NCBI GenBank assembly: GCA_044463945.1
Contig: JBIQLW010000016.1
Coordinates: forward strand, 1 to 64,000
From: 62-47 sp044463945
GTDB lineage: Bacteria; Pseudomonadota; Alphaproteobacteria; Rhizobiales; Xanthobacteraceae
Length of the DNA: 64,000 nt
Reading direction: 5' to 3'
Positions 53,411 to 62,079 of the stretch are shown one piece after another (position 1 is the stretch's first letter; each line of letters opens with the position of its first letter). Made by a program: the position numbers and the translations under genes. A model generated the notes under the pieces. That model worked only from the letters and a program-made list of their open reading frames with translations, did not search any database and was not told the DNA's origin.

Positions 53411-53686
53411 TCAGCGCGTGCGGCCGCCGACGCCGACACTGACCGAGCCGCCGATCCGCACGCAGGTGTCGGAGCCCTCGACCTTGACGAAGCCCGGACC
53501 GAACGCCGCGCATGACGTCGGCGTCCGCGTTCGCGACAACGGCTTGTCCATCGTCTTGCCTGCGCTTGCTCCGGGCCGGCGGCCGCCGTCCGGTTGCGCC
53601 AGTGCCATCGGCGTCGCAACGATCATTCCCAACATGACGACCACTGCGATCCTGCCCACGACCCGGCTCCCACGTTTCGGAATCAC
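53411..53686 (-). CDS. Small exported protein with an alphaproteobacterial porin signature
   Basis: A 91-residue protein with a signal peptide (VVVMLGMIVATPMALAQ, cleavage near residue 30). Its C-terminal part reads SCAAFGPGFVKVEGSDTC followed by VRIGGSVSVG, closely matching the conserved N-terminal signature of Omp2-type porins (CxxYGxGFxxxPGTDTCxxIGG), two Cys included, but the barrel is absent. The protein ends right after the motif. The mature part before the motif is basic and Pro/Ser/Thr-rich. It could be a periplasmic protein re-using the motif or a porin fragment. Confidence 0.65.
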   Translation of the reverse strand: MIPKRGSRVVGRIAVVVMLGMIVATPMALAQPDGGRRPGASAGKTMDKPLSRTRTPTSCAAFGPGFVKVEGSDTCVRIGGSVSVGVGGRTR

Positions 53687-53722
53687 GCTCTCATCGCGTG
53701 AAATCGTCGGTGCTGAAATTGT

Positions 53723-53797
53723 TGGCGCTCCCTAGCGGAATCGAACCGCTCTCTCCACCGTGAAAGGGTGGCGTCCTGACCGATAGACGAAGGGAGC
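53723..53797 (-). tRNA. tRNA-Glu (UUC)
   Basis: The 75-base cloverleaf has acceptor GCTCCCT/AGGGAGC. The anticodon stem CCACC/GGTGG encloses loop CTTTCAC, giving anticodon TTC. The T-loop is GTTCGATTC and CCA is encoded. Confidence 0.97.
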
Positions 53798-54109
53798 GGA
53801 ACACCCGGCCCGACGCGATCCTCGCATTGGGCCTCGACCATTCCGCGCTGCCGTTAAGAATATCCGCAAAATCAAGTGCTTGATGCAAGCCTCAACCCCG
53901 CGCCGAACCGGCGCCGGGCGCCCTGATCCGAAGACAGCGGCGAACCTATAAAGGCGTTTGCCCGCACGGGCAAGCCCGGCCCGCACCTCGCGCGTTGTTG
54001 GAGTTTTTGTTGGACGTTTCCCTCAACACATTCCCTTGGGCACGCGGCACGGCGCACGCTACGCTCAGGCCGCCCTCACCCGTCGCGTGACGCGAGACAG
54101 GAGCCTTCC
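53798..54109. other. Intergenic region between tRNA-Glu and the cyclase gene
   Basis: These 312 bp separate the leftward tRNA promoter from the rightward cyclase gene. I see no gene or clear structured element; the A+T-rich patch at about 53855-53885 may belong to the tRNA-Glu promoter. Confidence 0.45.
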
Positions 54110-54886
54110 ATGGCGCGCAAGCTGATAGATATCTCGGTGCCGTTGCAGAACGACGTTCCCGCCGACCCGCCCGGCCATCATCCGACCATCCAGTATATCG
54201 ATCATCAGCAGGGGCTGGCGCAGATGCTGCCGTTCTTCGACGGCCTGAAGGCGGAGGACCTGCCGGACGCCCAGGGCTGGGCGGTCGAGGCGGTGCGGCT
54301 CTCCACCCACAACGGCACCCATCTCGACGCGCCCTGGCATTTCCATCCGACCATGAATCGCGGCGAGCGCGCATGGACCATCGACGAGGTGCCGCTGGAG
54401 TGGTGCCTGCAACGCGGCGTCAAGCTCGACTTCCGCCATCTGCCGGACGGCTACGTCGCGACCGCCGCGGACGTCGCCGATGAGCTGAAGCGCATCGGCC
54501 ACACCCTCGCTCCGCTCGACATCGTCGTCGTCAACACCAGCGCCGGCGCGAAATACGGCCGGCCCGATTACGTCACCTCGGGCTGCGGCATGGGCTACGA
54601 GGCCACGATGTATCTTCTGGAGCGCGGTGTGCGTCTCACCGGCACCGACGGCTGGAGCTGGGACGCGCCCTTCGTCCATACCGCCAGAAAATACGCCGCG
54701 ACGCGCGACGCCAGCCTGATCTGGGAAGGCCACAAGGCCGGCCGCCATATCGGCTATTGCCATCTGGAAAAACTCCACAACCTTGAACAACTGCCCTCGA
54801 CCGGATTTACCGTCTCGTGTTTTCCGGTGAAGATCGAACGCGCGTCGGCGGGCTGGACCCGCGCCGTCGCCATCATCGAAACCTGA
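54110..54886 (+). CDS. Metal-dependent cyclase/hydrolase family protein (kynurenine formamidase-like)
   Basis: A 258-residue protein of the cyclase superfamily. The metal-binding signature HNGTHLDAPWHFHP (His67, His71, Asp73, His77) is intact, and VVVNTSAGAKYGRPDYV and TGTDGWSWDAPF follow. Members include kynurenine formamidase, isatin hydrolase and polyketide cyclases, so the fold and metal use are secure but the substrate is not. CAGGAGCC before ATG 54110 supports the start. It is followed 119 bp later by the HdeD-like gene. Confidence 0.82.
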   Translation: MARKLIDISVPLQNDVPADPPGHHPTIQYIDHQQGLAQMLPFFDGLKAEDLPDAQGWAVEAVRLSTHNGTHLDAPWHFHPTMNRGERAWTIDEVPLEWCLQRGVKLDFRHLPDGYVATAADVADELKRIGHTLAPLDIVVVNTSAGAKYGRPDYVTSGCGMGYEATMYLLERGVRLTGTDGWSWDAPFVHTARKYAATRDASLIWEGHKAGRHIGYCHLEKLHNLEQLPSTGFTVSCFPVKIERASAGWTRAVAIIET

Positions 54887-55005
54887 GCGGGAACCGGCGG
54901 CGCGCTCGCACGTTGGGTCGTGCGCCGGATTTCGCCCCGCCTTTTCACACCGCGTTTCCATGCGCGCTGACAGTTGATAGAGTCACATCAGCGCAGGAGA
55001 TTCCC

Positions 55006-55632
55006 ATGACGCTTCCCCAAGATGGCAGTTCACAAGACGCCGGCCCGCAAGACACCGGCACCCTGCGGTCGAGCGACATCGGCGATTTGCGGTCGAGATT
55101 CCAGGCTGCCGTGCGCAAACGCTGGCTGGCCTTCCTCATCGAGGGCATCCTGCTGGTCATCATCGGCTTCGCGGCGATCCTGGTGCCGCCGCTCGCGAGC
55201 ATCGCGGTCACGGTCTTCCTCGGCTGGCTGTTCATCATCAGCGGCGTCGCCGCGCTGGTCTTGACGCTCTGGGCTCGCGAGATTCCGGGCTTCTGGTGGT
55301 CGTTGATCTCGGCGGTGCTGGCCATCGCCGTCGGCGTCATCCTGCTGGCGCGGCCGATCCAGGGCACGCTGACGCTCACCATCGTGGTCGGCGCCTATTT
55401 TCTCGCCGAGGGCGTCACCACCATCATGTACGCGCTGGAAAATCGCCGCGAACTGCCGCAGCGCTGGGGCTGGATGCTGACCGCCGGTCTGATGGACATT
55501 CTGGTCGCCGTCATCATCGTCGCCGGCCTGCCGGGCTCGGCGCTGTGGGCGATCGGGCTTCTGGTCGGCATCAATCTGGTGTTCGGCGGCGCCACCCTGA
55601 TCGGCGTCGCGCTCGCCGCGCGCAAGTCCTGA
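55006..55632 (+). CDS. HdeD-like (DUF308) membrane protein
   Basis: A 208-residue inner-membrane protein with about six hydrophobic segments arranged in pairs, such as LIEGILLVIIGFAAILV, VFLGWLFIISGVAALVL and ILVAVIIVAGLPGSALWA. The DUF308 repeat (FLGWLFIISG, GAYFLAEGVTTIMYAL) is clear. In E. coli HdeD contributes to acid resistance at high cell density; that role here is only by family. The ATG at 55006 follows CAGGAGA. The 30-residue N-terminus is polar. Confidence 0.85.
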   Translation: MTLPQDGSSQDAGPQDTGTLRSSDIGDLRSRFQAAVRKRWLAFLIEGILLVIIGFAAILVPPLASIAVTVFLGWLFIISGVAALVLTLWAREIPGFWWSLISAVLAIAVGVILLARPIQGTLTLTIVVGAYFLAEGVTTIMYALENRRELPQRWGWMLTAGLMDILVAVIIVAGLPGSALWAIGLLVGINLVFGGATLIGVALAARKS

Positions 55633-55636
55633 CGCC

Positions 55637-55930
55637 CTAACACCCGCGGCAGATGCCCTTGAGCTTGCGGTTCAGTTCGACATCCTCGCGCGTCAGCGGA
55701 TCGTTGGGATCGCGTTGCAGCGCGCTGTCGGAAACCTCGTCGCGGCGCGGCTGACGGTGCCCGATCGGGGCCTGGGGGATGTTGGTCCCTATGCCGGGAT
55801 TCGGAGCGGTCGGATTCGGAACGGTTGTATTCGGAGTCACGGAGTTCGGCGTGCTCCGGCCGGTCTGCGCCAGCGCGCCGGACGCCGCGACCATCAGGAA
55901 CAAGGCCGTTGTCGCAATCCATCGGGTCAT
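55637..55930 (-). CDS. Small exported Asn/Pro-rich protein
   Basis: A 97-residue protein with a signal peptide (IATTALFLMVAASGALAQ), then a low-complexity stretch of Asn-Pro and Thr repeats (TPNSVTPNTTVPNPTAPNPG), and a charged C-terminus ending NRKLKGICRGC with two Cys. Short proteins of this layout are found in Bradyrhizobium relatives, but I know no function. The ATG at 55930 starts the signal peptide; 55942 is an alternative. It converges on the HdeD-like gene with a four-base gap. Confidence 0.65.
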   Translation of the reverse strand: MTRWIATTALFLMVAASGALAQTGRSTPNSVTPNTTVPNPTAPNPGIGTNIPQAPIGHRQPRRDEVSDSALQRDPNDPLTREDVELNRKLKGICRGC

Positions 55931-56005
55931 GTCGGCCTCCATCGGTTGTCGATCATGGCGCCATTGAAGCGGATTCGAGCGCTGCACGCTACCACGCCGG
56001 GCCTG

Positions 56006-57076
56006 TCAGGATGACGGCGGATAGGCGTGAACGCCACCGCAGTAATCGACGATACGGTAGCCGCCGTCCGTTCCCGCCTCACGATCGCTCGACAGGTAGC
56101 TAGGTCCCACCGGAGCCTTGCCGAAACCGCCCGGAATATCGAGCACGAATTCCGGCTGGCACAGGCCCGAGACCCGGCCCCGGATCTCGCGCATCAGTTC
56201 CCGGCCGCGCTCAAGCGTGGTGCGCAGGTGCGCGGTGCCCGGCGCCAGATCGCCATGATGGAGATAATAGGGTTTGATCCGGCATTCCACAAACCTCCGC
56301 ATCAACATTTCCAGCGTCGCTGCGTTGTCATTGACCCCGGCCAGCAGCACCGACTGGCTGACCAGCGGGATGCCGGCATCCGCGAGCCGCGCGCAGGCAG
56401 TGCGCGCCGCGGGCGTGAACTCGCGCGGATGGTTGGCATGGACCGCGAGCCAGGTGGTCGCGCCGTCAACGCGCAACGCCGCCGCCATCTCGGGCGTGAC
56501 GCGCGCGGGATCGGCCATCGGCACGCGCGAGTGGATGCGGATAATCCGGACGTGATCGATGGCGGCGAGATCGCGCATCACCTCGGCGAGCCGTCGCGGG
56601 GACAGCACCAGCGGATCGCCGCCGGTCAGGATCACCTCCCAGATTTCGGCGTGCGCGCGGATGTAATCGAGCGCGCGGGCATAGACCTCTGCCGTCAGCG
56701 CCGTCTCCTTGCCCGGCCCCACCATCTCGCGGCGAAAGCAGAAGCGGCAATAGACCGCGCAGACATGCACCAGCTTGAACAGCACGCGGTCGGGATAGCG
56801 ATGGACGATGCCTTCGACCGGCGAGCGGGCGCCGTCGCCGATCGGATCGGCGTTGTCGATCGCCGCGCGATCGAGTTCGCGCACGTCGGGAACGTATTGG
56901 CGCGCGATCGGATCAGCGGGATCGGCCGGGTCGATCAGCGCCGCTACTTCCGGCGTCAGCGCCACCGCGTAGCGCGCCGCGATCTTTTCGAGGTCCGGCA
57001 GCACTGAGGCCGGCGCGAGGCCCTGCGCAATCAACTGCTGCGGCTGGCGCAGCGTGGTGGAGACCTTCTCGTTCAT
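56006..57076 (-). CDS. epmB: EF-P beta-lysylation protein EpmB (lysine 2,3-aminomutase family)
   Basis: This radical-SAM, PLP-dependent enzyme turns (S)-alpha-lysine into (R)-beta-lysine for EF-P modification. The 356-residue protein has the iron-sulfur motif CAVYCRFC (Cys106, 110, 113), TGGDPLVLSPRRL and a C-terminal PLP region. It is shorter than catabolic KamA, as EpmB is. The ATG at 57076 overlaps the epmA stop as ATGA, and the epmA-epmB pair next to efp makes EpmB much more likely than a lysine-catabolic enzyme. Confidence 0.93.
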   Translation of the reverse strand: MNEKVSTTLRQPQQLIAQGLAPASVLPDLEKIAARYAVALTPEVAALIDPADPADPIARQYVPDVRELDRAAIDNADPIGDGARSPVEGIVHRYPDRVLFKLVHVCAVYCRFCFRREMVGPGKETALTAEVYARALDYIRAHAEIWEVILTGGDPLVLSPRRLAEVMRDLAAIDHVRIIRIHSRVPMADPARVTPEMAAALRVDGATTWLAVHANHPREFTPAARTACARLADAGIPLVSQSVLLAGVNDNAATLEMLMRRFVECRIKPYYLHHGDLAPGTAHLRTTLERGRELMREIRGRVSGLCQPEFVLDIPGGFGKAPVGPSYLSSDREAGTDGGYRIVDYCGGVHAYPPSS

Positions 57077-58125
57077 GCGTTGTCCACCGGCGGCGTCCAC
57101 ACCACCTGATCGATGCGCTGCGCGCCGCTCGCCAGCATCACCAGCCGGTCGAAGCCGAGCGCGACGCCGCTCGCCTCCGGCATGTCGGCCAGCGCCGCGA
57201 GAAAATCCTCGTCGAGCGGATAGCGTTCGCCGTAAAGCCGCGCCTTGTCGTCCATCGCCTGCGTGAACCGTCGCCGCTGCTCGACCGCGTCGGTCAGTTC
57301 GCCAAAACCGTTGGCCAGCTCGACGCCGCAGGCATAGACCTCGAACCGCTCGGCAACGCGCGGGTCGCTCGCCTTGACCCGCGCCAGCGCCGATTCCGGC
57401 GCGGGATATTCATACAGCACCGTCGGCCGGTCCTCGCCGAGCCGCGGCTCGACATGGGCGACCAGCACCTTGCTAAAAATGTCCGACCAGGTGTCGTCGT
57501 CCGCGACGCGCACTTTTTCGCGCGCGATGGCGGCCAATGCGTCCCGCATCCCCTCCCCGTCGCGGATCGTCGCCAGCAGATCGATGCCGGCGAAACGCGA
57601 AAACGCATCCGCCACGGTAAGCCGCTCCGCCTCCGCGAACGGATCGGCGGCGCGGCCACGGAACGAAAATCCGCGCGCGCCGGCCGTTTTCGCCGCCAGC
57701 GCGATCAGCGCCAGACAATCCGCGACCACCGCTTCGTAAGGCTCATCGGCGCGATACCATTCCAGCATGGTGAACTCCGGCAGATGCAGGTCGCCCCGCT
57801 CGCGGTCGCGGAACACGCGGGCGAACTCGACGATCCGCTCCTCGCCCGCCGCCAGCAGCTTCTTGCAGGCGAATTCCGGCGACGTCCGTAAATAACGCGG
57901 CAACCGCTCGCCGCCCGGCCCCGACAGCGCCGTGAGCGGGGCGTGCAGATGGGTTTCATTGCCGGGCGACACCTGGAGCACGCCGGTTTCGACCTCCACA
58001 AACCCCTCACGCGCGAACCAGTCGCGGCAGGCGGCCGTGATCGCGCCCCGCGCCGCGAGGAACGGCCTGCGGTCGGCGTGGCGATGGCGCGCCCACCACG
58101 GCGAGGGCCGATCCGCGTGACTCAT
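57073..58125 (-). CDS. epmA: EF-P lysine lysyltransferase EpmA (GenX/PoxA)
   Basis: A 350-residue class II lysyl-tRNA-synthetase-like enzyme that attaches (beta-)lysine to a lysine of EF-P. It lacks the tRNA-anticodon domain. Class II motif 2 is RVFRDRERGDLHLPEFTMLE and motif 3 GVALGFDRLVML. The upstream region is shared with the divergent efp gene (231 bp). It overlaps epmB by four bases, so the two modification enzymes are made together. EpmC, the later hydroxylase of enterics, is not in the window. Confidence 0.94.
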   Translation of the reverse strand: MSHADRPSPWWARHRHADRRPFLAARGAITAACRDWFAREGFVEVETGVLQVSPGNETHLHAPLTALSGPGGERLPRYLRTSPEFACKKLLAAGEERIVEFARVFRDRERGDLHLPEFTMLEWYRADEPYEAVVADCLALIALAAKTAGARGFSFRGRAADPFAEAERLTVADAFSRFAGIDLLATIRDGEGMRDALAAIAREKVRVADDDTWSDIFSKVLVAHVEPRLGEDRPTVLYEYPAPESALARVKASDPRVAERFEVYACGVELANGFGELTDAVEQRRRFTQAMDDKARLYGERYPLDEDFLAALADMPEASGVALGFDRLVMLASGAQRIDQVVWTPPVDNA

Positions 58126-58152
58126 GGACGACCGGCCCCCCGCAACCCCCGA

Positions 58153-58189
58153 GAGTCCTTCACTGTTTCCGTGAAACAGTGAAGGACTC
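58153..58189. promoter_or_regulatory. Long perfect palindrome between epmA and efp
   Basis: Arms of 17 bp (58153-58169 and 58173-58189; GAGTCCTTCACTGTTTC and its exact complement) flank a 3-bp centre CGT. It lies 28 bp upstream of the epmA start and about 170 bp upstream of efp. It can act as an operator, a cruciform, or an RNA hairpin in either leader. The centre TGTTTC-CGT-GAAACA resembles a parS site lacking one base. Confidence 0.6.
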
Positions 58190-58356
58190 CCGGTTCTTGA
58201 TTTGACGCGTTTTCTTCACGCGAACCGGATTCCACTTCGCTTGAAAACGCACTGGCGTCGGCGGCCCAAATCAGTATGTTGCAGCCCGAAACCGCTTCGC
58301 CACCGGAACCGCCGTGTCCGGCCCGGCTCCGCCCCCGAACGCTAGGAAAATTTTCT

Positions 58357-58923
58357 GTGAGAGTCATCGCCAGTTCTATCCGCAAGGGCAACGTGATCGA
58401 GCAAAACGGCCAGCTCTATGTGGTCCTGTCGGCCGAAAACATCCATCCCGGCAAGGGAACGCCGGTCAGCCAGATCGAAATGCGCCGAATCAGCGACGGC
58501 GTAAAGATATCGGAGCGTTACAAGACCACCGATCAGGTCGAGCGCGCCACCATCGAGGACCGCAACTACAACTTCCTCTACGAGGACGGCGACGGCTTCC
58601 ACTTCATGAACGCCGAGACCTACGATCAGGTGCAGGTGCCCAAGGACGTGGTCGGCAGTTCCGCGCCCTACCTTCAGGAAAACATGACGGTGAAGCTGTC
58701 GATGCACGACGCCACCCCGGTCGCCATCACGCTGCCGCAGCGGGTCACGCTGGAGGTGGTGGAGACGGAACCTGTCACCAAGGGCCAGACCGCATCGTCG
58801 TCCTACAAGCCGGCGATCCTGTCGAACGGCGTGCGCTCGGCGGTGCCGCCGCACGTCTCGGTCGGCACCCGGATCGTGGTGATGACCGAGGATGGCTCCT
58901 ACGTGGAGCGCGCCAAGGACTGA
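58357..58923 (+). CDS. efp: Elongation factor P
   Basis: EF-P rescues ribosomes stalled at polyproline. The 188-residue, three-domain protein starts at GTG 58357 behind AGGAAAA and begins RVIASSIRKGNVIEQNGQLY. The modified lysine is present at the tip of domain I (HPGKGTPVSQIEM, Lys33), matching the EpmA/EpmB genes that face it. The C-terminal OB domain ends VVMTEDGSYVERAKD. The frame is open upstream to 58276 but that part does not resemble EF-P. Confidence 0.97.
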   Translation: MRVIASSIRKGNVIEQNGQLYVVLSAENIHPGKGTPVSQIEMRRISDGVKISERYKTTDQVERATIEDRNYNFLYEDGDGFHFMNAETYDQVQVPKDVVGSSAPYLQENMTVKLSMHDATPVAITLPQRVTLEVVETEPVTKGQTASSSYKPAILSNGVRSAVPPHVSVGTRIVVMTEDGSYVERAKD

Positions 58924-58967
58924 CCTTTCGCCAGCCGATCGATCAGCGGCCCACGGGAGCCGAACGA

Positions 58968-60674
58968 TTGAGACACCTGATATCACGTTGCGTTTCGGCT
59001 GCATCACGCGGGCAATGGCTCGCGGCGCTCGTGACCCTCGGTTGTCTCGCCGCACCCGCCGCCGCCAGCGAGTTCAAGACCCCGGCGATCTCGGCGGTCC
59101 ACGTCGAATGGCGCGCGGCGCTCGATCAGTTGAAGTCGGAAATCTCGGCGCAGCCCGAGCTTGCCGAGCGCTTCACCTTTTCCAGCCGCCGCCGGCTGTC
59201 GCCGTCCGATCCCCGTGTGATGCCGGCGTTCGAGCAACTCAACGCCGTCACCTCAAGGCTGTTTCCCGGCATCAGCCAGAGCCCGGTGCCGGTGCTGCTG
59301 CCGTTCGATGCCGCGAGCTATCTCAAGGACGGAGCCGACGAGGGCGCGCCGGACAGCACGAGGCTGGCGAACTATCAATCCGGCTTCGGCCCGGCCGACA
59401 TGTTCATGGCCGGCGCCGCCGGCTACGACGCGCTGTTCAGCCTGCCGCGCACGGTTGGCGACGGCCCGGAGCGGGTCTACGCCAAGCCCGTCGAGGTCCA
59501 GATCACCGGCTCGGTTCTGGTCTATGACATCGAGGACCGCTTCGCCAACAAGGGCGAGCGTGTGCGGGCGCTGGCGGACCAGTTCCCCGACCTGCGGCGG
59601 GTGATCCGCGAAGGCTTCGTGCGCTACCGCTTCACCGCCTTCGGCGTGCCCTACGTCGTCGCCATCCATTGCCTCGACAGCGTGCCGCGCGCCGACCGCC
59701 TCGCCTGCCGCGAGGCGTCCACGGTGGCCGAACGCTTCCTGAAGGCGCTGCGCATCGCCGGCGGCCAGCCCTCGCGCGCCCGCGCCGGCCGCGCCGCCGA
59801 TCCTGCGCCGCGCCCGGCGGCGATGTCCCCCGACTTCACCTACCGGCCGCCCGGCGAGATCATCGCCAACAGCGGCTATCGCGAGCAGAGCGGCCACCCC
59901 GACTTTACCGTGTATTCGCAGATCCGCTTCCCGCTGCTGGAAGCGCCGGCCTACGCCAACTCGCAATCGTTCCTCAACTGGGGCGACTGCTTCCAGCGCG
60001 GCCGCGTCCCGCCGCCCACCCGCAAGGGCGCGAGGTATCACTGCAAGTCGAACGACAAGCCGCTGATCTTCGATGAATCCGCGCGCGAGAACTATTCCTA
60101 TCCGTGGCAGGACAATTTCTGCGAGGCGCGCGATTTCGAGGTCGGCCAGTGCGCCAGCGGCTTCGGCCACCAGGGACAGGACATCCGGCCCTCGGCGTGC
60201 CGGCTGCGCAACGAAAGCGCCGACCGCTGCGAGCCCAACATCTTCCCGGTGGTGGCGGCGCGCGACGGCGTGCTGCTGCGCTCGCCCAAGCGCGAGGCGG
60301 TGACGCTGATCGTCAACACCCGCACCGAGCACGTCCGCTTCCGCTACATGCACATGGACCCGAACCTGCTCGACGCCGACGGCGTGCTCAGCGGGCGGCG
60401 CGTCACTGAGGGCGAGAAACTCGGCGTCGTCTCCAACTATCAGGACTATCCGGGCGGAACCACGGTCCACCTCCATTTCGACGTGCAGGTGTTCACCCGC
60501 GAGGGCTGGCTGTGGGTGAACCCGTATGTCACCCTGATCTCGGCCTATGAGCGGCTGATCGAGGGGCGCGGCCGCGAGGTGCCAGTGACCGATAGCGCGA
60601 GCGAAGCGGGAACCGTGAGCCCGCCCGGCGACGACACCCCGGCCGGACCGTCGCCCGCGAACAACGGCGGATAG
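58968..60674 (+). CDS. M23 (LytM) family metallopeptidase, exported
   Basis: A 568-residue protein that probably cuts peptidoglycan cross-bridges or stems. It starts at TTG 58968 behind GGGAG and has a signal peptide (WLAALVTLGCLAAPAAAS). The first 250 mature residues are a long N-terminal domain of unknown role. Then come a Pro/Ala linker, a Cys-containing segment and the M23 zinc site, HQGQD and HLHFDV, both intact. The C-terminal tail is Pro/Gly/Asp-rich. It follows efp by 44 bp and could be co-transcribed. The Cys pairs around the catalytic region may form disulfides. Confidence 0.85.
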   Translation: MRHLISRCVSAASRGQWLAALVTLGCLAAPAAASEFKTPAISAVHVEWRAALDQLKSEISAQPELAERFTFSSRRRLSPSDPRVMPAFEQLNAVTSRLFPGISQSPVPVLLPFDAASYLKDGADEGAPDSTRLANYQSGFGPADMFMAGAAGYDALFSLPRTVGDGPERVYAKPVEVQITGSVLVYDIEDRFANKGERVRALADQFPDLRRVIREGFVRYRFTAFGVPYVVAIHCLDSVPRADRLACREASTVAERFLKALRIAGGQPSRARAGRAADPAPRPAAMSPDFTYRPPGEIIANSGYREQSGHPDFTVYSQIRFPLLEAPAYANSQSFLNWGDCFQRGRVPPPTRKGARYHCKSNDKPLIFDESARENYSYPWQDNFCEARDFEVGQCASGFGHQGQDIRPSACRLRNESADRCEPNIFPVVAARDGVLLRSPKREAVTLIVNTRTEHVRFRYMHMDPNLLDADGVLSGRRVTEGEKLGVVSNYQDYPGGTTVHLHFDVQVFTREGWLWVNPYVTLISAYERLIEGRGREVPVTDSASEAGTVSPPGDDTPAGPSPANNGG

Positions 60675-60750
60675 CCCGCCTGCGCCGCCCGCGTTCCTTC
60701 GCGGCGAAATGCCCTTTGGCGCACGCCGCCGCGCGCCCTACACTCAAGCC

Positions 60751-61983
60751 ATGACCGATCGCGATTCCCGCATCCTCCTGACCCGGCGCGGCCTGTTGCA
60801 GGCGACCGCCGGGCTCGGTGCCCTGCTCGCCGCTCCCGCTCCGTCCGCCATCGCCGCCCCGGCCGGCTTCGATGCCTGGCGCGATGCCTTTGAAGCCAAG
60901 GCGCGGGCGCGCGGCATCTCCGACCAGACCTATCGCAGCGTGATGGGCCGCGTTGAGCCGGACATGAGCGTGTTCCAGAAGATGCGCAACCAGCCGGAAT
61001 TTCGCGAGCAGATCTGGCAATACATCAACCGCCGCGTCTCCGACTGGCGCATCATCGCCGGCAAGGAGGCGTTGCGCCGGCACCAGCCGCTGTTCGCACG
61101 CATCGAGAAGGATTTCGGCGTCGAGCGCGGCACGCTGCTGGCGCTGTGGGGCGTGGAATCCGCATACGGCGATCCGCTGGTGCAGCAGAACCACATGCGG
61201 CCGGTGTTTCCCGCGCTGGCGGCGCTGGCGTGGAACGAGCCGCGACGGCGCGCCTATTGGGAAACCGAACTCATCAACGCGCTGAAGATCGTGCAGCGCG
61301 GCTGGAGCACGCCCGCCGAGATGCGCGGCTCGTGGGCCGGCGCGATGGGCCACACCCAATGGATGCCGGAAGTGTGGCTCAACGTCGGCTTCGACTACGA
61401 TGGCGACGGCCGCGTCTCGCCGTTCGGCAAGCCCGACGACGCGCTGGGCTCGACCGCGCGCTATCTCATCAAGCGCGGCAAGTATCACCGCGATCAGCAC
61501 TGGGGCTACGAGGTGCGCGCGCCCGGCGGCGCGCCGGAGGGCAGCCGCAGCTATGCCGCATGGACCAGCGCCGGCGTCACCCGCGCCGACGGCCGGCCGT
61601 TTCCGCAGCCGAATGCCACGGCGAAGCTGTGGGTGCCGGTGAACGGCGGGCCGGCCTTCCTGCTCGGCCCCAACTTCTACGCGGTGCGCAGCTACAACCC
61701 GTCGATGAACTACGCGCTGGCGATCTGCCATCTCGGCGATCGCATTCTCGACGCGCCGCCGTTCGTCCACCCGTTCCCCGGCTCGGAGCGCGCGCTGACG
61801 CTGGACGAGATCAAGGAAGTGCAGACCCGCCTCACCCGCCTGGGCTTCGATACCGGCGGCACCGACGGCCGCGTCGGCAACGACACCATGAAGGCGGTGA
61901 AGGATTTCCAGCAGAAGGTCGGCCTGCCCGCTGACGGCTATGCCGGCCTGAAAGTGCTGGCGCGGCTGCGGCAGGGCGGATAG
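60751..61983 (+). CDS. Membrane-bound-type lytic murein transglycosylase (MltB/GH103) with peptidoglycan-binding domain, Tat-exported
   Basis: This 410-residue enzyme cleaves glycan strands to 1,6-anhydro products. The N-terminus has a twin-arginine signal (LTRRGLLQATAGLGALLAAP), unusual for this class and implying folded export. The catalytic SLT_2 domain has LLALWGVESAYG (catalytic Glu136), AGAMGHTQWMPEVW and NVGFDYDGDGRVSPFGKPDD. A C-terminal PG_binding_1 repeat (about 350-408; RLTRLGFDTGGTDGRVGNDT) anchors it to the wall. The ATG at 60751 is chosen to begin just before the signal. It follows the M23 gene by 76 bp, giving two wall hydrolases in a row. Confidence 0.92.
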   Translation: MTDRDSRILLTRRGLLQATAGLGALLAAPAPSAIAAPAGFDAWRDAFEAKARARGISDQTYRSVMGRVEPDMSVFQKMRNQPEFREQIWQYINRRVSDWRIIAGKEALRRHQPLFARIEKDFGVERGTLLALWGVESAYGDPLVQQNHMRPVFPALAALAWNEPRRRAYWETELINALKIVQRGWSTPAEMRGSWAGAMGHTQWMPEVWLNVGFDYDGDGRVSPFGKPDDALGSTARYLIKRGKYHRDQHWGYEVRAPGGAPEGSRSYAAWTSAGVTRADGRPFPQPNATAKLWVPVNGGPAFLLGPNFYAVRSYNPSMNYALAICHLGDRILDAPPFVHPFPGSERALTLDEIKEVQTRLTRLGFDTGGTDGRVGNDTMKAVKDFQQKVGLPADGYAGLKVLARLRQGG

Positions 61984-62079
61984 ATGCGCGCCGCATCGGG
62001 ATAACGCAGAAGCCATCATCCTGAAGCGCATTTGCCTCAAAAAGGCGGACGATCCGGTAATCGGGCGGGCGCAATGAAT

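Noticed and set aside
58160..58182. Functional parS centromere site
   Set aside because: One base is missing from the centre, which breaks the spacing of the 16-bp ParB site, and no parA/parB or origin genes are near; kept only as a palindrome.
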